Origin: Mycolicibacterium grossiae
GTDB taxonomy: Bacteria > Actinomycetota > Actinomycetes > Mycobacteriales > Mycobacteriaceae
Length of the DNA: 64,000 nucleotides
Assembly: GCF_008329645.1 (NCBI RefSeq)
Contig: NZ_CP043474.1
Span: 4,278,001-4,342,000, forward strand
Direction: 5' to 3'
Part shown: in pieces, positions 27,510-35,913 of the stretch
How the letters are laid out: each line of letters opens with the position of its first letter
Position numbering within the stretch: the first letter of the stretch is position 1
Position numbers and translations under genes: made by a program
Notes under the pieces: model-generated
The model's database searches: none
What the model was told of the DNA's origin: nothing
Seen by the model: the letters and a program-made list of their open reading frames with translations, nothing else

Positions 27510-27961
27510 CCGACGAGTCGGTCGCCCGCGTGCGGCGCGTGCTGCCGGCGCCGCCGGAGGTGGTGTTCGACCACTGGCTCGACCCCGAATCGCTGGCCGA
27601 CTGGATGTGTCCGCGCCCCTCACGCTGCGTCGCCATCGTCGTCGAACCGCGCGTCGGGGGAACGGTGCGATTCGACGTCGACGACGCCGGCGCGCTCGTC
27701 CTCATCATCGGTCGCTTCCTGCGCCTCGACCGGCCGCACGGCCTCTCGTTCACCTGGAGTCACTCCGGGTGGGCCGATCCGACCGCCGCAAGCGTCGTCG
27801 ACGTGTCGTTCACGCCGAGCGGTGCGGACGAGACGCTGATGACCATCGAGCACCGACTGCTGCCGCCGGAGGGGTTCGACGACCACCACGACGGGTGGTC
27901 GGTGGTCGCCGACCAGCTCGCCGGCGCGCTCGTGCGGACACGGTCGGACCCCGGCACGTAG
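27506..27961 (+). CDS. SRPBCC/AHSA1 family protein
   Basis: A 151-residue START-like protein. VARVRRVLPAPPEVVFDHWLDPESLADWMCP opens in typical AHSA1 fashion, then PRVGGTVRFDVDD, and the C-terminal DDHHDGWSVVADQLAGALV has the conserved GW. These proteins bind small hydrophobic ligands and are very often translationally coupled to an ArsR regulator, as here (GTG inside the ArsR stop). The ligand is unknown. Confidence 0.85.
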   Translation: MTDESVARVRRVLPAPPEVVFDHWLDPESLADWMCPRPSRCVAIVVEPRVGGTVRFDVDDAGALVLIIGRFLRLDRPHGLSFTWSHSGWADPTAASVVDVSFTPSGADETLMTIEHRLLPPEGFDDHHDGWSVVADQLAGALVRTRSDPGT

Positions 27962-27964
27962 GTT
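27959..27964 (+). promoter_or_regulatory. leaderless -10 box of the GlcG/HbpS-like gene
   Basis: TAGGTT, overlapping the preceding TAG stop, lies 7 nt before ATG 27972. Confidence 0.45.
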
Positions 27965-27971
27965 GACCGCC

Positions 27972-28385
27972 ATGACGCTCGACACCGCCCTGCGCGCCAT
28001 CGCCGCCGCCCACGCCGAAGCCCGACGGCGCGGCGTCCTGGTGTCGGCCGCCGTGGTGGACGCCGGCGGCAACCTCGTCGCGTTCGGGCGGATGGACGGT
28101 GCCGAGATCGCCGGACCGACGCTCGCCGTCGACAAGGCCTACACCGCCGTCGCCAACCGCATCGCCACCTCCGAGCTGGCCCGGCTCGCCGCCCCCGGTG
28201 GCGAGCTGTACGGCCTGCACGCCACCGCGGGTGGACGGTTCGTCATCTTCGGCGGCGGGCTGCCCGTCTTCCACGACGGTGAGGTGGTCGCCGGTGTCGG
28301 CGTCAGCGGCGCCGCCACCAGCGACGACGAGGCCTGCGCCGCACTCGGGGTGGCGGCGATCGACGGAGAGCAAACGCACTCGTGA
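27972..28385 (+). CDS. GlcG/HbpS family heme-binding-like protein
   Basis: A 137-residue GlcG/HbpS (DUF336) domain protein. LDTALRAIAAAHAEARRRG, SAAVVDAGGNLVAFGRMDGA, PTLAVDKAYTA and GGLPVFHDGEVVAGVGVSGAATSDDEACA are the family core. Secreted HbpS binds heme, but this protein has no signal peptide. Genomic role unclear; it begins just after the SRPBCC stop but has its own -10 box. Confidence 0.85.
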   Translation: MTLDTALRAIAAAHAEARRRGVLVSAAVVDAGGNLVAFGRMDGAEIAGPTLAVDKAYTAVANRIATSELARLAAPGGELYGLHATAGGRFVIFGGGLPVFHDGEVVAGVGVSGAATSDDEACAALGVAAIDGEQTHS

Positions 28386-28436
28386 CGTTCCCGCGGAATC
28401 CGGAACCGCCTGGAGAACCGCGCCGTTGAACGTGCC

Positions 28437-29549
28437 ATGCAGCCATCGACAGACGACGTCGAGTCGCCGCGCCGTACGCCGGCCGATCTGGCCGACCGAC
28501 TCCTCGACGTCAACCGGATCTACCACGAACCGAACATCGACCGCTTCGCCCGGGCGCGCGAGGTGCTCGCCCGCTACCCGGACGCCGAACGCATCGAAGT
28601 GCTGTCCCACCAGGCCATTCCGGGCCTCTACGGCAACGAGGGCAACGTCGGCGATTGGGTGAAGAACAAGCGCGAAGTACTGGTCCTCGGCGAGAAGAAG
28701 AGCCTTTCGGCCCGCCGCAACGAGCGCTCCAGCGACTGGATCGCCCCGTCGACCGCCAACGGCTGCGCCATGGCGTGCTCCTACTGCTACGTGCCGCGAC
28801 GCAAGGGCTACGCCAACCCGATCACGGTGTTCGCCAACATCGAGCAGATCCTCGGCTACCTCGAACGCCACGCCGGCCGCCAGGGCGTCAAGTCCGTGCC
28901 CAACCAGTGCGACCCGGTGGACTGGGTCTACGACCTCGGCGAGAACAGCGACTGCTCGGTCGACGCGATGGTGTCCGACAACGTCCGCGACCTCGTCGAG
29001 CTGTTCGGTCGCCTGCCCAACGCCAAGGCCAGCTTCGCGACCAAGCTGGTCAACCGCGACCTGCTGGACTACGACCCGCGCGGCGGCACTCGCGTGCGGT
29101 TCAGCCTGATGCCCGCGGAGACCTCCCGCGTGGTCGACGTGCGCACGTCGAAGATCGCCGACCGCATCGCCGCGATCGACGACTTCGTGGAGGCGGGCTA
29201 CGAGGTGCACCTCAACTTCAGCCCCGTCATCGTGCACGAGAACTGGCTGGCGGACTGGGCCGAGCTGCTCGACCAGATCGCCGACGGCACCAATGAGCGC
29301 ACCAAGGCGCAGCTGGCCGCCGAGGTCATCTTCCTGACTCACAACGAGCAACTGCACGACGTCAACCTCGGCTGGCATCCCAAGGGCGAGGACCTGCTGT
29401 GGCGTCCGGACCTGCAACAGCTCAAGCGCAGCCAGAACGGCCAGTGGAACGTCCGCTACAAGACGACGTGGAAGCGCCGCTGGGTCGACGAACTCACCGA
29501 CCTGGTGGCCCAGAAGCTACCCAGCTGCCGAATCCGGTACGCGTTCTGA
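28437..29549 (+). CDS. spore photoproduct lyase family radical SAM protein
   Basis: A 370-residue radical SAM protein of the spore-photoproduct-lyase family. The [4Fe-4S] motif CAMACSYC gives Cys110, Cys114 and Cys117 (CxxxCxxC), followed by YVPRRKGYANPITVFANIEQIL. Other stretches are SFATKLVNRDLLDYDPRGGTRVRFSLMPAE and EAGYEVHLNFSPVIVHENWL. True SPL repairs UV lesions in spores; mycobacteria are not classical spore formers, so this may repair other thymine photoproducts or act elsewhere. Its last 33 nt overlap the convergent ndh gene. Confidence 0.85.
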   Translation: MQPSTDDVESPRRTPADLADRLLDVNRIYHEPNIDRFARAREVLARYPDAERIEVLSHQAIPGLYGNEGNVGDWVKNKREVLVLGEKKSLSARRNERSSDWIAPSTANGCAMACSYCYVPRRKGYANPITVFANIEQILGYLERHAGRQGVKSVPNQCDPVDWVYDLGENSDCSVDAMVSDNVRDLVELFGRLPNAKASFATKLVNRDLLDYDPRGGTRVRFSLMPAETSRVVDVRTSKIADRIAAIDDFVEAGYEVHLNFSPVIVHENWLADWAELLDQIADGTNERTKAQLAAEVIFLTHNEQLHDVNLGWHPKGEDLLWRPDLQQLKRSQNGQWNVRYKTTWKRRWVDELTDLVAQKLPSCRIRYAF

Positions 29550-30899
29550 CCCGTCGCGGGTGCTGTGGTGGCCCTGGTGCACGGGCGACTCCCAGGTGTA
29601 CGGCTCCTCCGGATGCCCAGAGCCGCCGAGGATGAACGTGCGGTCGCTGCGGTTCGCCCGGGCGATCGATGCCATCCACGTCGTCACCGTGCTGAAGCGG
29701 TTGCGCACGCCGGTGAGGAACGCGATGTGGATGAAGCCCCAACTGAGCCATCCGAGCAGCCCGGTGAACTTGACCGGACCGGCCTGCAGCAGTGCGTGGC
29801 CGCGGCTGATGTACGCCGCCGACCCCAGGTCGCGGTAGCGGAAGTCCTTGCGCGGCTGGGCCGAGAGGTCGCGCCGGATGCACGCGGCCGCATGCAGGCC
29901 GCCCTGCATGGCGTTCTCCGCCACCCCGGGCAACCCGTCGCGGCCCGCGAGGTCGCCGATAACGAACACCTCGGGATGCCCCGGCACCGACAGGTCGGGG
30001 TTGACCGCGACGCGCCCGGAACGGTCGGTCGTGGCGCCCAGGACCTCGGCGGCGTGCCGGGCGAAGGGCACCGCTTCCACACCGGCGGTCCACAGCACCG
30101 TGCGGGCGGCGTAGTCCTCACTGGGGCCGCCACCCTTGCGCGTCACCGTGACGCCGTCGCGGCGTACGTCGGTGACGTGCACCCCGAAGTGCATCTCGAC
30201 GCCGAGTTTCTTCAGGATGTCCGCGGCCCGGCCGGCCAGCGCCGGCGCGAAGCTCTTCAGTACGCGGTCGCCGCCGTCGAACAGCAGCACCCGCGCCTCC
30301 TCGGGTTCGATCTCGTGGAACTCATTGGCCAGCGCGCGGGTCGCGAGTTCCCGGATCTGTCCGGCGAGTTCGACGCCCGTCGGCCCGCCGCCGCTGACGA
30401 CGAACGTCAGCCAGCCGTCGCGTTCCGGTCCCGGTGGCAGCGTCTCGGCGATCTCGAAGGCGGCGAACACCCGGCGCCGGATGCTCAGCGCGTCGTCGAG
30501 CGTCTTCATCCCCGGCGCCCATGCGGCGAACTCCTCGCGACCGAAGTAGGACTGCCGCATCCCGGCCGCGATCACCAGGTAGTCGTACTCCAGGGTGAAG
30601 GTGGTCTCGTCGGGCCGGCGGGCGGTCACCTGCCGCGCCGTCGGGTCGAGGCGCACGGCCTCGCCGAGCAAGGTCGTGACGTTGTGGTGGTCGGCCAGCT
30701 CTTCGCGCAGCGAGCGGCTGATCTGACCGATGCTCAGGGTGCCGGTCGCGCACTGGTAGAGCAACGGTTGGAAGACGTGGCACGCGGCCCGATCGAGCAG
30801 GGTGACGTCGACGTCGAGCTTGCCGAACCGCCGGGCGCAGAACAGTCCGCCGAAGCCACCGCCGATGATCAGGACCTTGGGACGTCCGTCGTTCACCAC
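29517..30899 (-). CDS. ndh: type II NADH dehydrogenase (NDH-2)
   Basis: A 460-residue non-proton-pumping NADH:menaquinone oxidoreductase on the inner face of the membrane. FAD site VLIIGGGFGGLFCARRFG, NADH site FVVSGGGPTGVELAGQI, FVIGDLA, the quinone-site AENAMQGGLHAA, and a C-terminal amphipathic anchor (GWLSWGFIHIAFLTGVRNRFSTVTTWM) are all present. Length matches mycobacterial Ndh (about 460). GTG 30899 follows the SnoaL gene stop by 3 nt, so the two are co-transcribed. Confidence 0.92.
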   Translation of the reverse strand: MVNDGRPKVLIIGGGFGGLFCARRFGKLDVDVTLLDRAACHVFQPLLYQCATGTLSIGQISRSLREELADHHNVTTLLGEAVRLDPTARQVTARRPDETTFTLEYDYLVIAAGMRQSYFGREEFAAWAPGMKTLDDALSIRRRVFAAFEIAETLPPGPERDGWLTFVVSGGGPTGVELAGQIRELATRALANEFHEIEPEEARVLLFDGGDRVLKSFAPALAGRAADILKKLGVEMHFGVHVTDVRRDGVTVTRKGGGPSEDYAARTVLWTAGVEAVPFARHAAEVLGATTDRSGRVAVNPDLSVPGHPEVFVIGDLAGRDGLPGVAENAMQGGLHAAACIRRDLSAQPRKDFRYRDLGSAAYISRGHALLQAGPVKFTGLLGWLSWGFIHIAFLTGVRNRFSTVTTWMASIARANRSDRTFILGGSGHPEEPYTWESPVHQGHHSTRDGSERVPDSAAG

Positions 30900-30902
30900 G
30901 GC

Positions 30903-31304
30903 CTAATCTTCCGCCAGGCGTCCCCGCGTGGCGTCCGTTTGCAGGAACGCCGCCGTGTCGTAGTAGGTCCGGAAGGCGTTGATCTGATCCTCCGCACCCT
31001 CCAGCACGCTGATGCCGTCGTAGGTGAAGGACGTGCCGTCCCGCAGCGTGCCCTTGCTGGTCCACTCCAGGTACGCGATGCCCTCGTCGGTCACCTGGTG
31101 GCTGAAGTCCGAGGAGATCTCGTCGAACACCTCGCGGTACTGCTGCCAGAACGTCCGTGCGCCGTCCTTGCCCTTCTCCTCGTGCGGCACGCCGACCTTG
31201 CTGAGCGTGGCGTCATCGGCGAACAGGTCGGCGATCGGACCGGCGTCCTTGCTGCTGTGCAACTCTTCGAGTGCGGTGACGAACCGCTGTGCGATGTCGT
31301 GCAT
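30903..31304 (-). CDS. SnoaL/NTF2-like domain protein
   Basis: A 133-residue cone-fold (SnoaL/ketosteroid-isomerase-like) protein. IAQRFVTALEELHSSKDAGPIADLFADDATL, FWQQYREVFDEISSDFS, and EWTSKGTLRDGTSFTYDGISVLEG are typical. Function cannot be told from sequence. The start is uncertain: ATG 31304 is used, while ATG 31316 and GTG 31337 are in frame and none has a good ribosome site. It is the first gene of a two-gene unit with ndh. Confidence 0.75.
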   Translation of the reverse strand: MHDIAQRFVTALEELHSSKDAGPIADLFADDATLSKVGVPHEEKGKDGARTFWQQYREVFDEISSDFSHQVTDEGIAYLEWTSKGTLRDGTSFTYDGISVLEGAEDQINAFRTYYDTAAFLQTDATRGRLAED

Positions 31305-31418
31305 ACCGACCCGCATACCCGCCGGACCGTCGCTCACACCGACCGGTCGGCAGGCTTAGCCGGCGCCGAACCGGGTAATCCCGCTCGATTCGTCGACCGG
31401 CACACCCGCGGAGGACAC

Positions 31419-32750
31419 ATGACATCGGAGGCGCCAGCCAACGCCGTGGAGGCCGGCAGTACGGGCAAGCTCGCCCGCAGGATCACCGGCCCGCTGCTGT
31501 TCCTGTTCATCCTCGGCGACGTTCTCGGCGCGGGCATCTACGCCCTGATGGGGGTGCTTGCGAAGGACGTCGGCGGCGTGCTGTGGGCACCGCTGGTCGC
31601 GGCGCTGCTGCTGGCGCTGCTGACGGCCGGCTCGTATGCGGAGTTGGTCACCAAGTACCCGCGGGCCGGCGGTGCGGCGGTATTCGCCGAGCGCGCCTTC
31701 GGCAAGCCCTGGGTCTCCTTCCTCGTCGGCTTCTGCATGCTCGCCGCGGGCGTCACCAGCGCCGCCGGACTGTCGTTGGCCTTCGCCGGTGACTACCTGT
31801 CGACGTTCGTCGACGTGCCGCCCGTCCCGGCGGCCATCGTGTTCCTCGCCCTGGTGGCCTGCCTCAACGCGCGAGGGATCAGCGAATCGCTCAAGAGCAA
31901 CGTCGTGATGACCGTCATCGAACTCAGCGGCCTGCTCATCGTCATCGTCGTCGTCGCCATCATGGTCGGCGGCGGCCGCGGCGACGTCAGCCGCATCGGC
32001 CAATTCCCCGAGGGCGCCACACCGGCCCTGGCCATCCTCGGCGGCGCGATCGTCGCCTACTACTCCTTCGTCGGCTTCGAGACGTCGGCCAACGTCGCCG
32101 AGGAGATCCGCAACCCGAGCAAGGTGTACCCGAGGGCGCTGTTCGGCGCGCTGATCACCGCAGGGGTGGTGTACGCCCTCGTTGGCATCGCCAGCGCCAT
32201 CGCCCTGTCGCCCGACGAGCTGGCCGAGTCCTCGGGGCCGCTGCTCGCCGTGGTCGGCGCGTCCGGCGTCGCGGTTCCGGACTGGCTGTTCAGCGCGATC
32301 GCGTTGGTCGCCGTCGCCAACGGCGCCCTGCTCACCATGATCATGTCCAGTCGGCTCACCTACGGCATGGCCGACAACGGGCTCCTGCCTGCCGTGTTGA
32401 GTCGTATTCTGCCGCAACGACGTACGCCCTGGGTGGCGATCGTCGCGACGACGGTGGTGGCCATGCTGCTCACGTTGATCGGCGACCTGTCGACGCTCGC
32501 CGAGACGGTGGTGCTCCTGCTGCTATTCGTGTTCATCTCCACCAACGTCGCCGTGCTGGTGCTGCGCCGCGACCACGTCGATCACCCGCACTTCCGGGTG
32601 TGGACGGTGGTACCGGTCCTGGGCGTCGCGTCGTGCATCCTGCTGCTGACGCAGCAGAGCGCCAAGGTCTGGCTGTTCGCGGCCATCCTGCTCGCCGTGG
32701 GCGCCGTGCTCTACCTGCCGGTGCGCGCCGACGCCCGCCGGACGAGCTAG
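31419..32750 (+). CDS. APC family amino acid permease
   Basis: A 443-residue integral membrane transporter of the amino acid-polyamine-organocation superfamily, with about 12 hydrophobic segments. TM1 contains FILGDVLGAGIYALMG (unwound GxG substrate site), then AGGAAVFAERAFGKP, and AYYSFVGFETSANVAEEIRNPSKVYPRAL, the family loop. GGAGG sits about 5 nt before ATG 31419. The substrate is unknown. It ends in the first of three tandem palindromes shared with the convergent hydrolase gene. Confidence 0.88.
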   Translation: MTSEAPANAVEAGSTGKLARRITGPLLFLFILGDVLGAGIYALMGVLAKDVGGVLWAPLVAALLLALLTAGSYAELVTKYPRAGGAAVFAERAFGKPWVSFLVGFCMLAAGVTSAAGLSLAFAGDYLSTFVDVPPVPAAIVFLALVACLNARGISESLKSNVVMTVIELSGLLIVIVVVAIMVGGGRGDVSRIGQFPEGATPALAILGGAIVAYYSFVGFETSANVAEEIRNPSKVYPRALFGALITAGVVYALVGIASAIALSPDELAESSGPLLAVVGASGVAVPDWLFSAIALVAVANGALLTMIMSSRLTYGMADNGLLPAVLSRILPQRRTPWVAIVATTVVAMLLTLIGDLSTLAETVVLLLLFVFISTNVAVLVLRRDHVDHPHFRVWTVVPVLGVASCILLLTQQSAKVWLFAAILLAVGAVLYLPVRADARRTS

Positions 32751-32813
32751 CGGCCCGCCGCTGCAGTTGTTTCAGTGGCCCGCCGCTGATGCACTTCTAG
32801 CGGCCTGCCGCTG
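32747..32813. repeat. three tandem 25-bp palindromic repeats between convergent genes
   Basis: Copies begin at 32747, 32772 and 32797, an exact 25-bp period, each containing AGCGGCCCGCCGCT or a one-base variant. Each has 6-bp arms AGCGGC/GCCGCT around a 2-nt loop. The first copy includes the permease stop and the third the hydrolase stop, so this looks like a bidirectional terminator built by duplication. Confidence 0.7.
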
Positions 32814-33480
32814 TCGCAATCCGGGAGGCGACGTCGTCCGCCACCGCCAGCGTCCGCGGATCGTCGGACGGGTCGTAGCGGTCGGCCGACGGATCGAACC
32901 GCGCACCGGCGATCGACCCGTGATCGGCCGCCAGCTCCACGTACTCGGCCCGGCGGCCGCACGCCTGCAACTGCTCGGCGAACACCCGGCTCGTCTCGGT
33001 CGGGACGACGTCGTCGGCGACGCCGTGCAGCAACGTGAACGGCGTCCGCGCCGCCGAGGAGGAGCGCAGCACGTCGTCGAGCGCGACGCCGGTGAACGGG
33101 TCGTCGGCCATGAACGCTCCCGCCAATGTCACGGTGTGCGCGACCGGGACCCCGAGCCGGTCCGCGCCCAGCGTCAACCCCGCCGCGGCGGCGCCTCCCA
33201 TGGACCACCCGACGACGACGAGGCCCGCGGGCTCGGCGGCGCGGCGCTGCGCGAACTCGACCGACGCCAACAGGGCGCTGCGACCGCGGTCCTCGGCGCG
33301 GGCATCCCAGTCCGGCACCACCACCTGCAGGCCGCGCGCCGCCAGCGCCTCCGCCAGCGGACCGAGTGCCGCGCGGGAGTGGCGCTGCAGGCCGTGCCAC
33401 AGCAGCACGGTCGGCGCGGTGTGCTCGCCGTAGGCGTCGACGCCCAGGCCGGGGGAGTACTCGAAGGTGGTCACCGACAC
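32797..33480 (-). CDS. alpha/beta hydrolase (dienelactone hydrolase-like)
   Basis: A 227-residue serine hydrolase. LLWHGLQRHSRAALGPLAEALAARGLQVVVPDWDA forms the oxyanion region, VVGWSMGGAAAAGLTLGADR carries the nucleophile Ser (GxSxG), LLHGVADDVVPTETS the acid, and AADHGSIAGARF the His. Cytoplasmic; substrate unknown. GTG 33480 is the likely start; the frame extends further but loses homology. Its last codons are within the tandem palindromes. Confidence 0.8.
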   Translation of the reverse strand: MSVTTFEYSPGLGVDAYGEHTAPTVLLWHGLQRHSRAALGPLAEALAARGLQVVVPDWDARAEDRGRSALLASVEFAQRRAAEPAGLVVVGWSMGGAAAAGLTLGADRLGVPVAHTVTLAGAFMADDPFTGVALDDVLRSSSAARTPFTLLHGVADDVVPTETSRVFAEQLQACGRRAEYVELAADHGSIAGARFDPSADRYDPSDDPRTLAVADDVASRIATAAGR

Positions 33481-33590
33481 GGGGTTCCCGGATCGCGTCG
33501 ACCCATGCTCCCGACGGGGAACCCGCCGTCGGTTGACCCGCCGCCGCTTCGGGTAGTCGAGCGCGAGCACGCACCGACGAAGGGATCGCC

Positions 33591-33734
33591 ATGACGGCAC
33601 CGGGAGGCCCGCGCGAACACGAGGAGCACCTCGCCGCGGAGGAGGACGACGGCTCGGCCGAGCTGCAACCCGAGGACGGCGGCTACGCACCGGCCCCACC
33701 CGGGAAGCCGCAGCGCCCGCCAACCCGCGACTGA
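33591..33734 (+). CDS. small acidic hypothetical protein (47 aa)
   Basis: A 47-codon frame, ATG 33591 to TGA 33734, with AAGGGA 6 nt upstream. The product is acidic in its first half (EHEEHLAAEEDDGSAELQPED) and proline-rich at the end (PAPPGKPQRPPTRD), which looks intrinsically disordered. It ends one base before the convergent isocitrate lyase gene. I recognise no family. Good ribosome site and codon composition support it modestly. Confidence 0.55.
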   Translation: MTAPGGPREHEEHLAAEEDDGSAELQPEDGGYAPAPPGKPQRPPTRD

Positions 33735-33735
33735 G

Positions 33736-35901
33736 TCAGTCCTCCTTGCGGATCAGCCGGGTCAGGGCCTCGCGGTCCGGGGCCAGCAGCTCGTCGATCC
33801 GCGGCTGGTTCACGTCGGCCACGATGATCTCGCCGACCTCCTGGTAGACGTCGCTGAAGATGCCGTGCGACTTCATCTTGTCGGTCTGGTAGATGTTGTC
33901 CTCGGTCGGCGTCACGTAGTACACGATCTCGGCCTTGAAGCGGTGGATCAGCCACAGGTGGATTACGTCCATCAGGCGCTTCTGCCGCAACTTCTCGGCG
34001 AACGTGTTCTGGTCGCGCACGGTCAGGATGCTGCGGCCGTGCCGGTCCTTGATCGGGTCCACCACGACGTTCGCCAACGGGTCGTCGCCGTCGCCGAGGA
34101 TCTGCAGGTCCAGCACGTCGGAACCCGCGCGGCGGGGACGGAGCTGCACGCGCAGCGTCTCGCCGAGCTGGTAATGCTCACTCCACAGTGCCAGCCACTC
34201 CTCCAGGAGCTTCTTCGGCACCTCGGTCTGCACCAGATGTTGATGCTGGGTGGACCCCTTGCCCATGGCCTTCGTCGTGGCGGTCCGGCCGGACGACGCC
34301 GCCAGTGCCGCATCGCTGCGCGGCCCGCCGACGAGCGTCTGCGGTGTGCGATAGGGGGATTCGACGAGGCGCATCTTGCGTTGCAGCCGGGCCAGCGCCA
34401 GCATGCCCTCCTGCCGCAACGACGTCGCGAACTCCTCGCAGGCGACGCCGTCGACCTGGTGGCCGCCGTAGGTGATGAAGTTGAAGACGAACCCCATCTT
34501 GCCGAGTTCCTCGGGGAACGCCCGCATCTCGTCGTCGGTCATGCCGGTGGTGTCCCAGTTGAACGACGGCGACAGGTTGTAGGCCAGCATCTGGTCGGGG
34601 TACACCGCGTGGATGGCGTCGGCGAACTGCCGGGCGTCGGCGAGGTCGGCCGTCTTGGTCTCCATCCACAGGATGTCGGCGAACTGCGCGGCCGCCAACG
34701 ACTTCGCGATCGCGTACGGGATGCCGCCGCGCACCTGGTAATAGCCCTCGGGCGTCTTCGCACGCTCGCAGTCCCAGGCGACATCGGCGCCCAACTCGCG
34801 GGCCTTCTCCCGGGCGGTGTACAGCGGGGCGCTCTCGGCGAAGCGGCGCCACTCCTCGACGCTCATCGACGCGCTCTCGCCCTCGCGGTCGCGGAACTCG
34901 AGCAGTTCGGCGACCGCCTCGCCGTAGGTCTGCAGGCCCGAATCCACCTGCCACACATCGACGAACTTCGACTCGACCTCGTCGTAGACCGCGTCGACCG
35001 ACGAGGCACGGCCGTCCAGCCACGCCGCCGCGGCGTCGTCGATGACGTCGGTGAGCCCTTGACGATCCAGCCACGCCTGCGCAGTGGCGTACTCGCCGTC
35101 GGGCAGCGCATAGAGCAGGTGACCGTTGAGTTCGGTGACGCCGCGGTCGTAGAACCGCCGCATCATCGCCAGGAAGCACGCCTTGTACGACGGGATCTTG
35201 AGGTTGGTGACGCCCAGCAGGAAGGGCTGGTCGCGTTCGTCGGCCCGGCTGTCGATCAGGTTGGCCGCCTCGGCGTCGGTGCGCGCCACGATGATGCCCG
35301 GCACGCCCATCACGTCGAGTTGGAAGCGGGCGGTGTTGAGGCGCTTGAGCTGTTCGTCGGACGGCACCAGCACCTTGCCGCCCTGGTGGCCGCACTTCTT
35401 GGTGCCGGGCCGCTGGTCCTCGATGTGGTAACCCGGCACGCCGGCCTCGACGAAGCGGCGAATCAGGTTGCGTACGTGCGGATCTCCGCCATGACCGGTG
35501 TCGGCGTCGGCGATGATGAACGGGCGGTAGTCGTATGCCGGCGTCGCCGCGCGCTGCTCCTCGGTCATCTGCAGGCGCAGGTAGTGCTGATTGCGGTCGG
35601 CGGTGAGCAGCGCGCGCACCAGGCCTGCGGCCTCCTCGGGCACCTGACTCAGGGGGTAGCTCGCGAGGTCGGGTCCCGGGTCCTCGCTGATCGACCCCTT
35701 GGCCGACGTCGCCCAGCCACCGAGGTAGATGCCCTCGATGCCCATGCGCTTCATGACCACGGCCTGGCCGGGGGAGTACGGGCCGAACGTCGTGATCGAC
35801 CGCTTCTGCGCGAACAGCTCCCGCAGGTGCGGGTAGAACGCGGTGGCCGCCTCGCGCGCCACCACGTAGTCGCTCGGGATCGTGCCGCGCTGCTCGACCA
35901 C
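33736..35901 (-). CDS. aceA: isocitrate lyase 2 (ICL2), open frame downstream of an amber codon
   Basis: A 721-residue frame covering nearly all of ICL2, which cleaves isocitrate to glyoxylate and succinate in the glyoxylate shunt and can act in the methylcitrate cycle. Catalytic KKCGH is in PGTKKCGHQGGKVLVPSDEQ; FIIADADTGHGGDPH binds metal, and NLSPSFNW and ASSGRTATTKAMGKGSTQHQHLVQTEVPKKLLEEW are intact. The C-terminal ~150 residues are the ICL2-specific regulatory domain (acetyl-/propionyl-CoA binding in M. tuberculosis). The normal N-terminus is separated by an in-frame TAG at 35914-35916. GTG 35901, five codons on, is the first possible restart but has no good Shine-Dalgarno. Confidence 0.88.
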   Translation of the reverse strand: MVEQRGTIPSDYVVAREAATAFYPHLRELFAQKRSITTFGPYSPGQAVVMKRMGIEGIYLGGWATSAKGSISEDPGPDLASYPLSQVPEEAAGLVRALLTADRNQHYLRLQMTEEQRAATPAYDYRPFIIADADTGHGGDPHVRNLIRRFVEAGVPGYHIEDQRPGTKKCGHQGGKVLVPSDEQLKRLNTARFQLDVMGVPGIIVARTDAEAANLIDSRADERDQPFLLGVTNLKIPSYKACFLAMMRRFYDRGVTELNGHLLYALPDGEYATAQAWLDRQGLTDVIDDAAAAWLDGRASSVDAVYDEVESKFVDVWQVDSGLQTYGEAVAELLEFRDREGESASMSVEEWRRFAESAPLYTAREKARELGADVAWDCERAKTPEGYYQVRGGIPYAIAKSLAAAQFADILWMETKTADLADARQFADAIHAVYPDQMLAYNLSPSFNWDTTGMTDDEMRAFPEELGKMGFVFNFITYGGHQVDGVACEEFATSLRQEGMLALARLQRKMRLVESPYRTPQTLVGGPRSDAALAASSGRTATTKAMGKGSTQHQHLVQTEVPKKLLEEWLALWSEHYQLGETLRVQLRPRRAGSDVLDLQILGDGDDPLANVVVDPIKDRHGRSILTVRDQNTFAEKLRQKRLMDVIHLWLIHRFKAEIVYYVTPTEDNIYQTDKMKSHGIFSDVYQEVGEIIVADVNQPRIDELLAPDREALTRLIRKED

Positions 35902-35913
35902 CTGGCGCGCCGA

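Noticed and set aside
29565..31418. Long plus-strand extension upstream of the APC permease
   Set aside because: It is antisense to ndh and the SnoaL gene and has no domain character; GGAGG before ATG 31419 gives the real start.
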